NCBI GenBank assembly: GCA_963845495.1
Contig: CAWJTH010000091.1
Span: 32,020 to 96,019 of the forward strand
Source: JAZKFT01 sp963845495
GTDB lineage: Bacteria > Bacteroidota > Bacteroidia > Chitinophagales > Chitinophagaceae
DNA: 64,000 bases
Direction: 5' to 3'
Part shown: positions 53,767 through 62,090 of the stretch, in pieces
How positions within the stretch are numbered: the first letter of the stretch is position 1
Layout of the letters: each line of letters opens with the position of its first letter
Program-made: the position numbers and the translations under genes
Notes under the pieces: model-generated
Databases searched by the model: none
What the model was told of the DNA's origin: nothing
What the model saw: the letters and a program-made list of their open reading frames with translations, nothing else

Positions 53767-54852
53767 TTATTCAGAAAGCACTTCATCTCGGCCGCTTACA
53801 ATTCGTCCGCTCATTTTACGTAGCGGATTTGCCCTGTTTTCGGTATAAAAGTTACGCTTATTAAAAATATCGATGGCAGTGAAAATGGCACCTTGCAATG
53901 ATTTTCCATCCGCTAACCCTTTGCCCGCAATATCAAACGCAGTTCCATGGTCGGGGCTGGTGCGTATGCCATTGATGCCGGCGGTAAAATTTACCCCTTC
54001 GCCCAGCGCCAAAGATTTAAAAGGTATAAGCCCTTGATCGTGGTACATTGCCAAAACCGCATCAAATTTTTCATATTGGCCACGGGCAAAAAACGCATCT
54101 GCACTGTATGGGCCAAATGCAAGCATGCCTTGCTTTTTTGCTTCGGCAATTGTTGGCTTAATAATATTTTCTTCTTCGCTACCCACTAAACCCTCATCGC
54201 CAGCATGCGGGTTCAATCCTAAAACTGCAATTTTGGGTTTATCAATACCAAAATCTTTTATCAAGGATTCTTGCATTATTTTCAATTTCATCAAAATGTT
54301 TTCCTTCGTAATGTAAGTGGCCACTTCGGCAATTGGTACATGTTCTGTAACCAAACCAACACGCATATTTTCGGCTACCATAAACATCACCACGTCATCT
54401 ACCCCAAAACTATTTTTTAAATAGGGCGTGTGGCCGGTGTAAGGAAAATCTTCAGAAAAAACGTTTTTTTTATGAATGGGTGCAGTAACCAAGGCATGAA
54501 CCAGCCCTTCTTTCAAAGCCTCGACAGCCATCGTTAAACTTTTTTTGGCAAACATACCACCCGATTCGTTCAATGTTCCCGGCAGGATGGCTACTTCTTC
54601 TTCCCAGCAATTTAATACATTCACCATTTTATGATCTAACCGACTTAATTCTTTTATGCTATGAAATGTGAAATTAACCTCCGATAAGCCTTTTCTATAA
54701 AAATTAATACTTTTATTGCTGGCAAAAATAACCGGTGTGCATTGGTCTAACATTCGTGGATCGGCTAAAGCTTTAATAATGGTTTCAAGGCCAATTCCGT
54801 TTAAATCGCCGCAACTAAAGCCAATCACAGGTTTTTCCATTTCTTTTTTCAT
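53767..54852 (-). CDS. pdxA: 4-hydroxythreonine-4-phosphate dehydrogenase PdxA
   Basis: 361 residues from ATG 54852 (MKKEMEKPVIGFSCGD; the ATG at 54840 is possible). Oxidises 4-phosphohydroxythreonine in pyridoxal phosphate synthesis. Conserved blocks: GDLNGIGLETIIKA, VTAPIHKKN, FPYTGHTPYL, GLNPHAGDEGLVGSEE, MYHDQGLIPFKSLALGEGVN and RTSPDHGTAFDIAGKG, with metal-binding histidines. Complete and normal length. Divergent from metF across a repeat-rich spacer. Confidence 0.95.
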   Translation of the reverse strand: MKKEMEKPVIGFSCGDLNGIGLETIIKALADPRMLDQCTPVIFASNKSINFYRKGLSEVNFTFHSIKELSRLDHKMVNVLNCWEEEVAILPGTLNESGGMFAKKSLTMAVEALKEGLVHALVTAPIHKKNVFSEDFPYTGHTPYLKNSFGVDDVVMFMVAENMRVGLVTEHVPIAEVATYITKENILMKLKIMQESLIKDFGIDKPKIAVLGLNPHAGDEGLVGSEEENIIKPTIAEAKKQGMLAFGPYSADAFFARGQYEKFDAVLAMYHDQGLIPFKSLALGEGVNFTAGINGIRTSPDHGTAFDIAGKGLADGKSLQGAIFTAIDIFNKRNFYTENRANPLRKMSGRIVSGRDEVLSE

Positions 54853-54870
54853 CTGTCAAAAATAGCGAAT

Positions 54871-55023
54871 CAATGGATAATTGATAATGAGTTAATGGAT
54901 AATGCTTATTGCCATCGCAGTTAAAACGAACATCCAGCCTTTGTAGCTTATGTTTATTTATTATTTATCAAAAACTATCCGATATCCGATATCAATTATC
55001 CATTCTCCAATTATCAATTATCC
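54871..55023. repeat. TAATGGATAATT inverted repeat between pdxA and metF
   Basis: CAATGGATAATTGATAATGA at 54871-54890 with a second TAATGGATAAT copy, and the complementary ATCAATTATCCATT and ATTATCAATTATCC at about 54990-55023. Same family as at 28913-29051. Confidence 0.6.
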
Positions 55024-55101
55024 TGTTTATATTGCGAACCATTTTCAATAAGACACGGCAAAAGGTATTTGCCGGTAAAACCATTTTTGAAAACAGGTAG
55101 T

Positions 55102-56055
55102 ATGAAAGTGACCGAGCACTTTGAGAAAAACCCAACCAACCAAGTTTCGTTTGAAGTTTTGCCGCCCTTAAAAGGCAAAACAATTGAAAGCCTTTACAAC
55201 CACCTTGATGCGCTGATGGAATTTAAGCCGCCTTTCATTAATGTTACGTACCACCGTAGCGAGTCGATGTTCAAAAAAAAGGCAGACGGCACTTTTGAAA
55301 AAATAGAAGTACGGAAACGGCCGGGAACGGTGGGCATTTGCGCAGCCATCCGCAACCATTACAATGTAGATGCTATCCCCCACCTTATTTGCGGTGGTTT
55401 TAGCAAACAGGAAACAGAGAATGCGTTGATCGATCTTCATTTTTTGGGGATAGACAATGTGTTGGTACTTCGCGGCGATGCCGAAAAAAATGAAGCGTCT
55501 TTTCAGCCGCATCCTGATGGCCATGCTTACGCCATTGATTTGTTGCGGCAGGTCTCCAACTTAAACAATGGTATTTATTTGGAAGAAGATATTTTAAACG
55601 GCAGCAAAACAAACTTTTGTATTGGCGTAGCGGGTTATCCCGAAAAACATTTTGAAGCGCCGAACCTCGAAATCGATATTCAACACTTAAAAAATAAAAT
55701 TGATGCAGGTGCGGAATACATTATGACCCAAATGTTTTTCGATAACCAGAAATATTTCGATTTTGTAAAACAATGTAGGGCTGCAGGTATAGAAGTGCCA
55801 ATTATTCCAGGCCTTAAACCGCTAACCACAAAAAAACAATTAAGTGTATTGCCACGCATCTTTCACGTGGACATTCCAACCGATTTAAGTTTGGCGGTTA
55901 TGAAATGTAAAACAGATGCCGAAGTTGAAATTGTTGGCGCCGAATGGCTGGTGCAACAAAGCAAATCGCTAAAAGAATTTGGCGTACCCGTATTGCATTA
56001 CTACACGTTAGGCAAACCGAAACTAATCCAAAAAGTAGTAGAGCAAATTATGTAA
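55102..56055 (+). CDS. metF: Methylenetetrahydrofolate reductase
   Basis: 317 residues from ATG 55102 (MKVTEHFEKNPTNQVSFEVL). Reduces 5,10-methylene- to 5-methyl-tetrahydrofolate with FAD for methionine synthesis. Start motif VSFEVLPPLKGKT with the catalytic Glu, NVTYHRSES, FLGIDNVLVLRGDAEK, CIGVAGYPEKH and QMFFDNQKYFDF. A small hairpin CGGCAAA/TTTGCCG lies at 55056-55074 in the leader; it does not resemble a known riboswitch. A terminator follows. Confidence 0.95.
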   Translation: MKVTEHFEKNPTNQVSFEVLPPLKGKTIESLYNHLDALMEFKPPFINVTYHRSESMFKKKADGTFEKIEVRKRPGTVGICAAIRNHYNVDAIPHLICGGFSKQETENALIDLHFLGIDNVLVLRGDAEKNEASFQPHPDGHAYAIDLLRQVSNLNNGIYLEEDILNGSKTNFCIGVAGYPEKHFEAPNLEIDIQHLKNKIDAGAEYIMTQMFFDNQKYFDFVKQCRAAGIEVPIIPGLKPLTTKKQLSVLPRIFHVDIPTDLSLAVMKCKTDAEVEIVGAEWLVQQSKSLKEFGVPVLHYYTLGKPKLIQKVVEQIM

Positions 56056-56067
56056 TGCCATAAAAGC

Positions 56068-56108
56068 AAATACCCTACGTGCTAAAATACGTAGGGTATT
56101 TATTTTTA
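56068..56108 (+). terminator. Terminator of metF
   Basis: Perfect 13-bp stem AAATACCCTACGT/ACGTAGGGTATTT (56068-56080, 56089-56101), 8-base loop, T-rich tail. It may serve both directions. Confidence 0.85.
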
Positions 56109-56120
56109 TAATGTTGATTA

Positions 56121-56372
56121 TCAGTTTTTATTGCCTATAAAAACAAATGCTTTTTGTTTTGTAGTTTCTAAAAACTTTGCTATTTTTTTAGGGTTTTTGA
56201 TCGTTCGATAGCGGTTCAGATCATAAATTTCAGTAGCAACGCATACTTGCGATAACGATTCTACTGTATATAGGATATGCACAAGCATATCAACTTCCAC
56301 TTGTAATGCGGCATGGCTTAAATTCGAAAGCTTGGACACAATTAATAAATCGCGGTTGTTTTCCATTTGCAA
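56121..56372 (-). CDS. Small hypothetical protein
   Basis: 83 residues (or 81 from ATG 56366). No signal peptide or recognised domain; mixed helix/strand with a hydrophobic middle (VEVDMLVHILYTVESLSQV) and a basic end (NPKKIAKFLETTKQK). Supported as a gene by a good minus-strand promoter just upstream (TAACATTG at 56375-56382 with TTG 18 bases before). That promoter lies so close that the shorter start is likelier. Function unknown. Confidence 0.5.
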   Translation of the reverse strand: MQMENNRDLLIVSKLSNLSHAALQVEVDMLVHILYTVESLSQVCVATEIYDLNRYRTIKNPKKIAKFLETTKQKAFVFIGNKN

Positions 56373-56374
56373 AG

Positions 56375-56403
56375 CAATGTTATAAAATACTAAATTTTTC
56401 CAA
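56375..56403 (-). promoter_or_regulatory. Promoter of the small hypothetical gene
   Basis: Minus strand: TTG (plus 56401-56403), 18-base spacer, TAACATTG (plus 56375-56382). Confidence 0.4.
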
Positions 56404-56429
56404 TGGGTAAATTTAAAGTGGGTAAATAA

Positions 56430-56558
56430 TTAATAACCAACCAATCCTTTTTTACTAGGGCATCCGCAGCCTTTTTTGCCACCGCCTGTGCGGCTGGCCG
56501 CACACGATGCAAAAACCAAAGCAACTAACACTAATAAAAAAAATATGTTCAACTTCAT
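56430..56558 (-). CDS. Tiny Cys/Gly-rich lipoprotein
   Basis: 42 residues. Start ATG 56558, stop TAA 56430-56432. Reads MKLNIFFLLVLVALVFASCA (lipobox FASC, Cys19) and then a short mature part, SRTGGGKKGCGCPSKKG and LVGY. Mature size is about 24 residues with a CGC motif. Supported by a perfect -7 box TAACTTTG on the minus strand at plus 56577-56584. Tiny Cys-containing lipoproteins of this sort recur in Bacteroidota (recollection). Function unknown; perhaps metal binding. Confidence 0.65.
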   Translation of the reverse strand: MKLNIFFLLVLVALVFASCAASRTGGGKKGCGCPSKKGLVGY

Positions 56559-56576
56559 TTTAAACATTTTACTACG

Positions 56577-56584
56577 CAAAGTTA
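56577..56584 (-). promoter_or_regulatory. -7 box of the tiny lipoprotein gene
   Basis: TAACTTTG on the minus strand, 18 bases before the ATG; matches TAnnTTTG exactly. No clear -33. Confidence 0.5.
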
Positions 56585-56717
56585 AATTGCTATTTAATAC
56601 GGAATGAAATTACTATTAAATTATTACAAGATATTATGGGCTATTAACCTAATTTAACCACTTAATTTTCTTATATTAAAATTAAACTTGCTTTTGGGTA
56701 TTTTATTGTGACAATAT

Positions 56718-57812
56718 ATGACTGGAAAAAAAATTAACAATACTGTTTTAATTGCTCCGCTTGATTGGGGGCTTGGCCATGCCACACGTTGCATACCTAT
56801 TATTACTATTTTGCTACAAAAGAATTGCAGGGTGTTGATTGCTACAAATGGGCCGCACAAAATATTGTTGCAAGAAGTTTTTCCAACATTGGAGTTTTTA
56901 CATTTAAATGGATACGGAATAAAATACGCCAACAAAAATTTATTGTTTCATTTGGCTAAACAATTGCCCGGTTTTTTAAAAACAATAAAAACGGAAAACG
57001 ACTGGTTGGATAAAGCCATTGATGAATATGAAATTGATTTGGTGATTTCTGACAATAGATATGGGCTTTGCTCTAAAAAAATACCTTGCATTTTTATTAC
57101 CCATCAATTGCAATTACAAATCCCATTTTTTATGCAATGGGTAAAAAAAATATTACAAAAAAAAATATACCGATTCATCAATCAATTTTCGCTTTGCTGG
57201 GTGCCCGATGTGGCGGATAAAACAGAAAACTTGTCAGGGGAATTAGGCCATCCTTTTAAAATGCCATTAATACCCGTAACATATATTGGGCTGTTATCGA
57301 GGTTTAAAAAAAATAATCTACAAGAAAAGAAATACACTTTAATGGTTTGCCTAAGCGGGCCCGAACCACAACGCAGTTTATTTGAATCGATTATTTTATC
57401 CCAATTAAAAAACATTAACGGCCAAGTGCTTTTAATTCGTGGAAAGCCTGGCAGTAAAGAAATTTTGCAAGCGGAAAACAATGTTACTATTTTTAATCAT
57501 TTGCCTACCATGCAGATGCAGCAAGCATTTGAGCAAAGTAATTTTATTGTAAGCCGTTGCGGTTACAGCACTTTAATGGATATGCAAGTGCTGGGCTGCA
57601 AATGCATTTATGTACCAACTCCAGGGCAAACCGAACAAGAATATCTTGGCAAACGATTGCAAGATGTAGGAAAAGCTGTTGTTTGCAAACAAGACGCATT
57701 AAATTTAAAAGAAGCAATAGAAACGGCTGCATCCTTTAATTATAAAACTCATTTTTTTCAACAAACAAATACGCTTGAAAATGAAATAGCACGAATATTA
57801 AAAATGATTTGA
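56718..57812 (+). CDS. GT-B fold glycosyltransferase (MurG/UGT-like)
   Basis: 364 residues. N-terminal acceptor half with VLIAPLDWGLGHATRCIPII (glycine-rich loop) and VISDNRYGL. C-terminal nucleotide-sugar half with FNHLPTMQMQQAFEQSNFIV and SRCGYSTLMDMQVLGCKCIY, VPTPGQTEQEYLGKRL, as in MurG/UDP-glycosyltransferases. The product is unknown. A single gene followed closely (36 bases) by a small membrane protein. Confidence 0.82.
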   Translation: MTGKKINNTVLIAPLDWGLGHATRCIPIITILLQKNCRVLIATNGPHKILLQEVFPTLEFLHLNGYGIKYANKNLLFHLAKQLPGFLKTIKTENDWLDKAIDEYEIDLVISDNRYGLCSKKIPCIFITHQLQLQIPFFMQWVKKILQKKIYRFINQFSLCWVPDVADKTENLSGELGHPFKMPLIPVTYIGLLSRFKKNNLQEKKYTLMVCLSGPEPQRSLFESIILSQLKNINGQVLLIRGKPGSKEILQAENNVTIFNHLPTMQMQQAFEQSNFIVSRCGYSTLMDMQVLGCKCIYVPTPGQTEQEYLGKRLQDVGKAVVCKQDALNLKEAIETAASFNYKTHFFQQTNTLENEIARILKMI

Positions 57813-57847
57813 AAAGAGTAATATTGCTTACAATAAAATAATTTAAC

Positions 57848-58330
57848 ATGGAAAATACACCAGAAGAATTAAATAAACCAATAAACGAAGAACAGGCACC
57901 CACTGAACAACCCACTATTTTTTCTGATATCTCAACCGATATGTCGGGGTACCAAAAAAATATTAAAGGTGCAAGGGTTTGGTTATATATTATTGGGGTG
58001 ATGCAAATAGGGATTGGTTTTTATGAATATGCTCAAACCACTGGTTATGCTGAAAATTTTAGGTGGATAGCATTTGGGGTTGATGCATTTATTGGACTTG
58101 TATTTTTGGGGTTGGCTATTTTAAGTTATAAGAAGCCAGCTATTTCTTTTATTGTAGCTCTTATTTTTTATATTATTGTAAATGTTCTGGTTATTTATAC
58201 TGCCGGTATTTCTTCGGTGTCATTTTTTTGGGTAATTAAAATATTGATTGTTATTGCTTTGATTAGGGCAATAAAAGATGCTAGGGAATATGCAGCCTTA
58301 AAAAAAGGACTGGACTTGGAAAACGAATAA
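57848..58330 (+). CDS. Small membrane protein with four membrane segments
   Basis: 160 residues. An acidic N-terminal cytosolic tail (residues 1-40), then four hydrophobic segments (about 44-60, 72-90, 95-115, 122-140) and a charged C-terminal helix. No family recognised. It follows the glycosyltransferase gene and shares its terminator. Confidence 0.7.
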   Translation: MENTPEELNKPINEEQAPTEQPTIFSDISTDMSGYQKNIKGARVWLYIIGVMQIGIGFYEYAQTTGYAENFRWIAFGVDAFIGLVFLGLAILSYKKPAISFIVALIFYIIVNVLVIYTAGISSVSFFWVIKILIVIALIRAIKDAREYAALKKGLDLENE

Positions 58331-58345
58331 ATTGATCCATGCAAT

Positions 58346-58377
58346 AAAAAACCACCTGCTTAAATAGGTGGTTTTTT
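58346..58377. terminator. Terminator between convergent genes
   Basis: Perfect 12-bp stem AAAAAACCACCT/AGGTGGTTTTTT (58346-58357, 58366-58377), A- and T-rich sides, so usable in both directions. Confidence 0.85.
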
Positions 58378-58396
58378 ATTTACCCAAAAGGACCAA

Positions 58397-60340
58397 TTAT
58401 TTTTTCAACAGCCCTTGCCAAACAGCATCATTTATTTTTACGGGATATTTCTTTTTCAAATTATCTAACCAACTGGCTTCTAATGTTTGTTGATAATCAT
58501 TTATTACAAAACCACGGGCATCGTCAAAACTACGTTGGCTTGGGGCGTCCATTTTTTTTATGACATAGCAAAATGTTTCGCTTTTATCCTGTTTGTTACT
58601 GGCTATTGGCGTAAACGCTTTTTCGGTAATCACAAACCGTACATTTTCAGGAATAGGTATTTGCGATTGCTCGAAACGATTGCTATCAGCCAAAATTTTG
58701 TTCTCATATTTTTTGGTAACAACACGCCAATCAGCTATGCTGGCCTGCATTTCTTCCCGCACTTTTGGTGTAATATCGGGGTCGTTACTGGTAACAATAA
58801 TGGCATCAACACTTGGTCCCCATTTGTATTTTTCTTTGTTGGCAGCATATTGTTTGGCAAGACCAAGGCTATCTTGCGCAGCTTTTGTCCAAACCATTTT
58901 CTCGGTCACTTCAAAGTTTAAGTTGGCGTCTTTAAACTCTTGCAACAGGTTTTTAAATTCTGGATTGTATTCCTCCAAATGCTGCTTGTAATATTGTTCG
59001 CTTGCTGCATTTATAAATTGGCCAAACAATTCATTGTAGTTAGCCTCAGATTGCCCTTGAAAAATATTGCGTGTTCTCAAATAAGCCAGGAAATCGTTAG
59101 CAGTAACCTTTTGTTTGGTATAACTGAACAATTCTGTTTTTCCGTCAACCCCTAAAATGCCGGGTACGGCTTTGTTTTTCAATGTGCTATCGCAATATTC
59201 CCAAAGTGCTTTTTTATTCAATACCTTATTAGGCTTATAACCAATTTTGCCTTGGGTTTTGGTAATAAGCTCTGCTTTTGCCAATTCCATACGGTTATCG
59301 TTTACCAGTTTCTGTTTCAGTGCAGCCGTGTTTACGGCATCTTTGCTATCAGCTACGGCTGGCGATTTGTCTAACAATTTTAAAATATGTACACCGTACG
59401 ATGAAGCAAATGGCGCACTTATATCACCTTTTTGTTTCAATACAAAAGCTTGGTCTTCAAAAGCGGTTTCATAAGAGCCAACACCAAATTCGGGTAACTC
59501 ACCGCCACTTAAATAACTGGTTTTATCGTTACTAAAAGCCTTGGCCATATTGCTAAAATCCGCACCGTTCATCAAAAGCTTGTACATCGAATCGGCTTTT
59601 ACCTTCACCAATCTTTTCATTTCATCGCTTGATTCTGGTTGATAAGCAAACAAAATCTGGGCTATTTTTACTTTGCCTACCGCTTTACGTTCATTATTTT
59701 TTTTAATGATATGAAAAGCCTTGCTGGTGCGTATCGGCTGACTATATTTTCCTACGGGCAATGCATAAGCCGCCGTTTCTATTTTGTAAGGCAACGAGAA
59801 AACCGTACACCAACCAAGATCGCCCTTGCTGGCCCTAAAGCTGTTTTCTGTACAAAATTCGTATAACACATTGTCAAAATCGGTTCCAGCTTGTAGCTTT
59901 TGCATGGCTTTGTTGGCAGCGGCCTGCGCATCTGCCACCGATTTTTCATCCTTCGGATCGAAACCGATTAAAATATCCTGTAAACGGATGTCTTTTTGGC
60001 TGCGCTGAAAAGCTTCGTCTAGCAAAGCGGTCATGTTAGCTTCGTCGGTAATGGAATTGTTTTCGATTTGCTGGCGGAAAGAAGCCAATTCTTGCAACTG
60101 GTTGTAGCTAGTATCCAAATGCCGGTCGTAAGCATCTTGCACTTTAAGTTTGTAATTGATAAAAAGCGGCAGGTATTCTTCCAACGCTTTTTTACGGTCT
60201 TCTTTCGGGTTTAGGTTACGCTGAAACTGGCGCAAAAATTCTTCTTTACTAACGCTGTATTTGCCGTAAGTAAAAAGCGGCTGGGCATTGCTTTTTAAGG
60301 CAAGTGTTGTCATCAAAATAAAGATGGCAATTTTATTCAT
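58397..60340 (-). CDS. Periplasmic peptidyl-prolyl isomerase with two parvulin domains
   Basis: 647 residues with signal peptide (IAIFILMTTLALKSNA, then QPLF). A helical N-terminal chaperone region (FTYGKYSVSKEEFLRQF) precedes parvulin domain one (RLQDILIGF to AFHIIKKNN, about 120-215) and domain two (VKIAQILFAYQ to GVHILKLLD, about 225-330). A long C-terminal half with little similarity to either follows (EKMVWTKAAQDSLGLAKQYA). A likely outer-membrane protein chaperone distinct from the SurA-like protein at 44803. It is downstream of the TlpA-like gene. Confidence 0.85.
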   Translation of the reverse strand: MNKIAIFILMTTLALKSNAQPLFTYGKYSVSKEEFLRQFQRNLNPKEDRKKALEEYLPLFINYKLKVQDAYDRHLDTSYNQLQELASFRQQIENNSITDEANMTALLDEAFQRSQKDIRLQDILIGFDPKDEKSVADAQAAANKAMQKLQAGTDFDNVLYEFCTENSFRASKGDLGWCTVFSLPYKIETAAYALPVGKYSQPIRTSKAFHIIKKNNERKAVGKVKIAQILFAYQPESSDEMKRLVKVKADSMYKLLMNGADFSNMAKAFSNDKTSYLSGGELPEFGVGSYETAFEDQAFVLKQKGDISAPFASSYGVHILKLLDKSPAVADSKDAVNTAALKQKLVNDNRMELAKAELITKTQGKIGYKPNKVLNKKALWEYCDSTLKNKAVPGILGVDGKTELFSYTKQKVTANDFLAYLRTRNIFQGQSEANYNELFGQFINAASEQYYKQHLEEYNPEFKNLLQEFKDANLNFEVTEKMVWTKAAQDSLGLAKQYAANKEKYKWGPSVDAIIVTSNDPDITPKVREEMQASIADWRVVTKKYENKILADSNRFEQSQIPIPENVRFVITEKAFTPIASNKQDKSETFCYVIKKMDAPSQRSFDDARGFVINDYQQTLEASWLDNLKKKYPVKINDAVWQGLLKK

Positions 60341-60367
60341 AGTTTGTTTTGGTTTAATCTTAAAAAA

Positions 60368-60458
60368 GTAATTGAGTAAATAGGTAATTGAGTAATTGGT
60401 CGGGAAGTTTTAAATTAGATTATAATTGCTTATTTACCCAATTACCTATTTACTTTGC
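60368..60458. repeat. GTAAATAGGTAATTG inverted repeat between two minus-strand genes
   Basis: GAGTAAATAGGTAATTGAG at about 60374-60392 and its near complement CCAATTACCTATTTACT at about 60438-60454. The right arm supplies the TAG stop of the TlpA-like gene (60446-60448 on the minus strand). Confidence 0.65.
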
Positions 60459-61882
60459 TTTATTTTCTGCTGCATCACCCGGTCCATGTCTTCCAAACTA
60501 AGGTTTTTGGCAATGATGTGTTTATCCTTATCCAATAAAAAAATTGTTGGGGTAGAGCGCACATCATACAACTGGTGGAAATTTGGCACCTTGTTTTTTT
60601 CTTCTTCGGCCCGCATATCCACGGTTTGGTGTACATGAATCCAATCCCTGCCATATTTCTGGATAAACTTTTTCCAGTCCACAATATTGTTTTCAGCCAC
60701 CATCACGGCATATACCTTCACGTTTTCTCCCTTCCATTCGGAGTTATACAAACTGTCCATTTTGGGTACTTCTTCCTTGCATTTGCCACAATCCGGATCC
60801 CAAAAAACCACCACTGTAAAGTTGGCCTGGGTTTCGTACAAACTTACTGTTTTGCCGGCAGTATCAATCAGTTTCATATCGGCAGCCGGCTCACCAACTT
60901 GGTTGCTCATAATCATCATGGCACGGTCGGTAATCTGTTTCATTTGTTTTTCATTCAGCCAGTCCACTTGGTTGGTGGCAAAATATTTCTCGTACACGTG
61001 CAGGAAAACTTTATCCTGCCCCATTATTTTGGGGTTAAAATAATTATCTACAAAATAACCAATCAAAAAGTGGAACATTTCTTGGTCGTTGCGGCCATAA
61101 GCAATCATCCAATTAAACTCGTGGATGATGCTATCCGGCTCGGGCCGGATGTAATTGTCCAGATAAAACTTCAGCTTTTTCTCAAAAATAGGTGTACGAA
61201 CCAAACGGCCATCGGTAAAATCAACGCCATCCCAATAATGCGAACGGCTCCAATAATAGGCGTTCAACGAATCTTGCAAGTTTTTAGGATGTGCCAAAGT
61301 GGTAGGCAAACTCACTTCTTGCATGCTTTTAAAAATGGCAGCTAATAAAGAAGCCGGTTGCGTTTTGATGATATTTTTGCGATAGGCATCCATCTCTTTG
61401 ATGTTCTTGTCCATATCGGCTTGCACCAATTTTTTGTCGGCGGGATCTTGCGTAGCCATTTGCTTTTTCCGGTCAGCCTCAATAGCCCTTGCCCTTATGG
61501 CAATATAATCGGTATACGCTTTAAACTGGTCGTTTTCCGGACTACCAATAAACTTGGTGAGTTTTTCGGGGTTGGTGGTATCGGTTACAATGGAAAAGGT
61601 TTGTTGTTTACCGATGAGCATTTCAAACAAAATACTGCTTTTGGAACCCGCCATTACATAAATGCCTTGTGCCAACGGCTTGGCGCCCTTAAAAACGCCC
61701 TTGCCTTCATTGTCCACAAAAATGCTATCGCTTATCGGCATCATATTGCCATAATGATAGCCCATGTACACCCATGTTTTTTTCAACGGTTTAATTTGAA
61801 CACTAATTTGATAGCCTTTTGTTTGGGCCAAAGCACCCATTGCCCAACATATCATTACCAAGAAACCTACGGTTCGCTTCAT
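60446..61882 (-). CDS. TlpA-like thioredoxin-fold protein with DUF4369/DUF5106-type N-terminal region
   Basis: 478 residues with signal peptide (VGFLVMICWAMGALA, then QTKGY). A beta-sandwich N-terminal domain (about 25-110, DUF4369-like), a helical middle of DUF5106 type, and a C-terminal thioredoxin domain with redox motif CGKC (VVVFWDPDCGKCKEEVPKM) and the cis-proline segment VRSTPTIFLLDK. Predicted periplasmic thiol-disulfide protein, common in Bacteroidota. Followed by the two-parvulin chaperone, which fits a role in folding exported proteins. Confidence 0.85.
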   Translation of the reverse strand: MKRTVGFLVMICWAMGALAQTKGYQISVQIKPLKKTWVYMGYHYGNMMPISDSIFVDNEGKGVFKGAKPLAQGIYVMAGSKSSILFEMLIGKQQTFSIVTDTTNPEKLTKFIGSPENDQFKAYTDYIAIRARAIEADRKKQMATQDPADKKLVQADMDKNIKEMDAYRKNIIKTQPASLLAAIFKSMQEVSLPTTLAHPKNLQDSLNAYYWSRSHYWDGVDFTDGRLVRTPIFEKKLKFYLDNYIRPEPDSIIHEFNWMIAYGRNDQEMFHFLIGYFVDNYFNPKIMGQDKVFLHVYEKYFATNQVDWLNEKQMKQITDRAMMIMSNQVGEPAADMKLIDTAGKTVSLYETQANFTVVVFWDPDCGKCKEEVPKMDSLYNSEWKGENVKVYAVMVAENNIVDWKKFIQKYGRDWIHVHQTVDMRAEEEKNKVPNFHQLYDVRSTPTIFLLDKDKHIIAKNLSLEDMDRVMQQKIKQSK

Positions 61883-62090
61883 TCTGCTTACGGAATTAAA
61901 AGTTTATGAGGCGTAAAAATAAAGAAAACGCAGGATGGATAAGCATGTTTGCGTTTTATTGGCTAAAACGTGGGTTTGGGGTGAAATGTTGTGGGAGGAG
62001 GGATGTTGGTAGCCAAAATTATGTAATATCAACTACGAACATTATGGCGTACAACAAATGTGTGCAGGAATAGAAATGTTGAAAAAAAGA

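Noticed and set aside
55056..55074. Hairpin before metF as a possible SAM or cobalamin riboswitch
   Set aside because: Only a 7-bp stem with 5-base loop; none of the conserved cores of those riboswitches is visible.
60575..61345. 256-codon open frame on the plus strand
   Set aside because: Fully antisense to the well-supported TlpA-like gene; its residue pattern is the shadow of that coding sequence.
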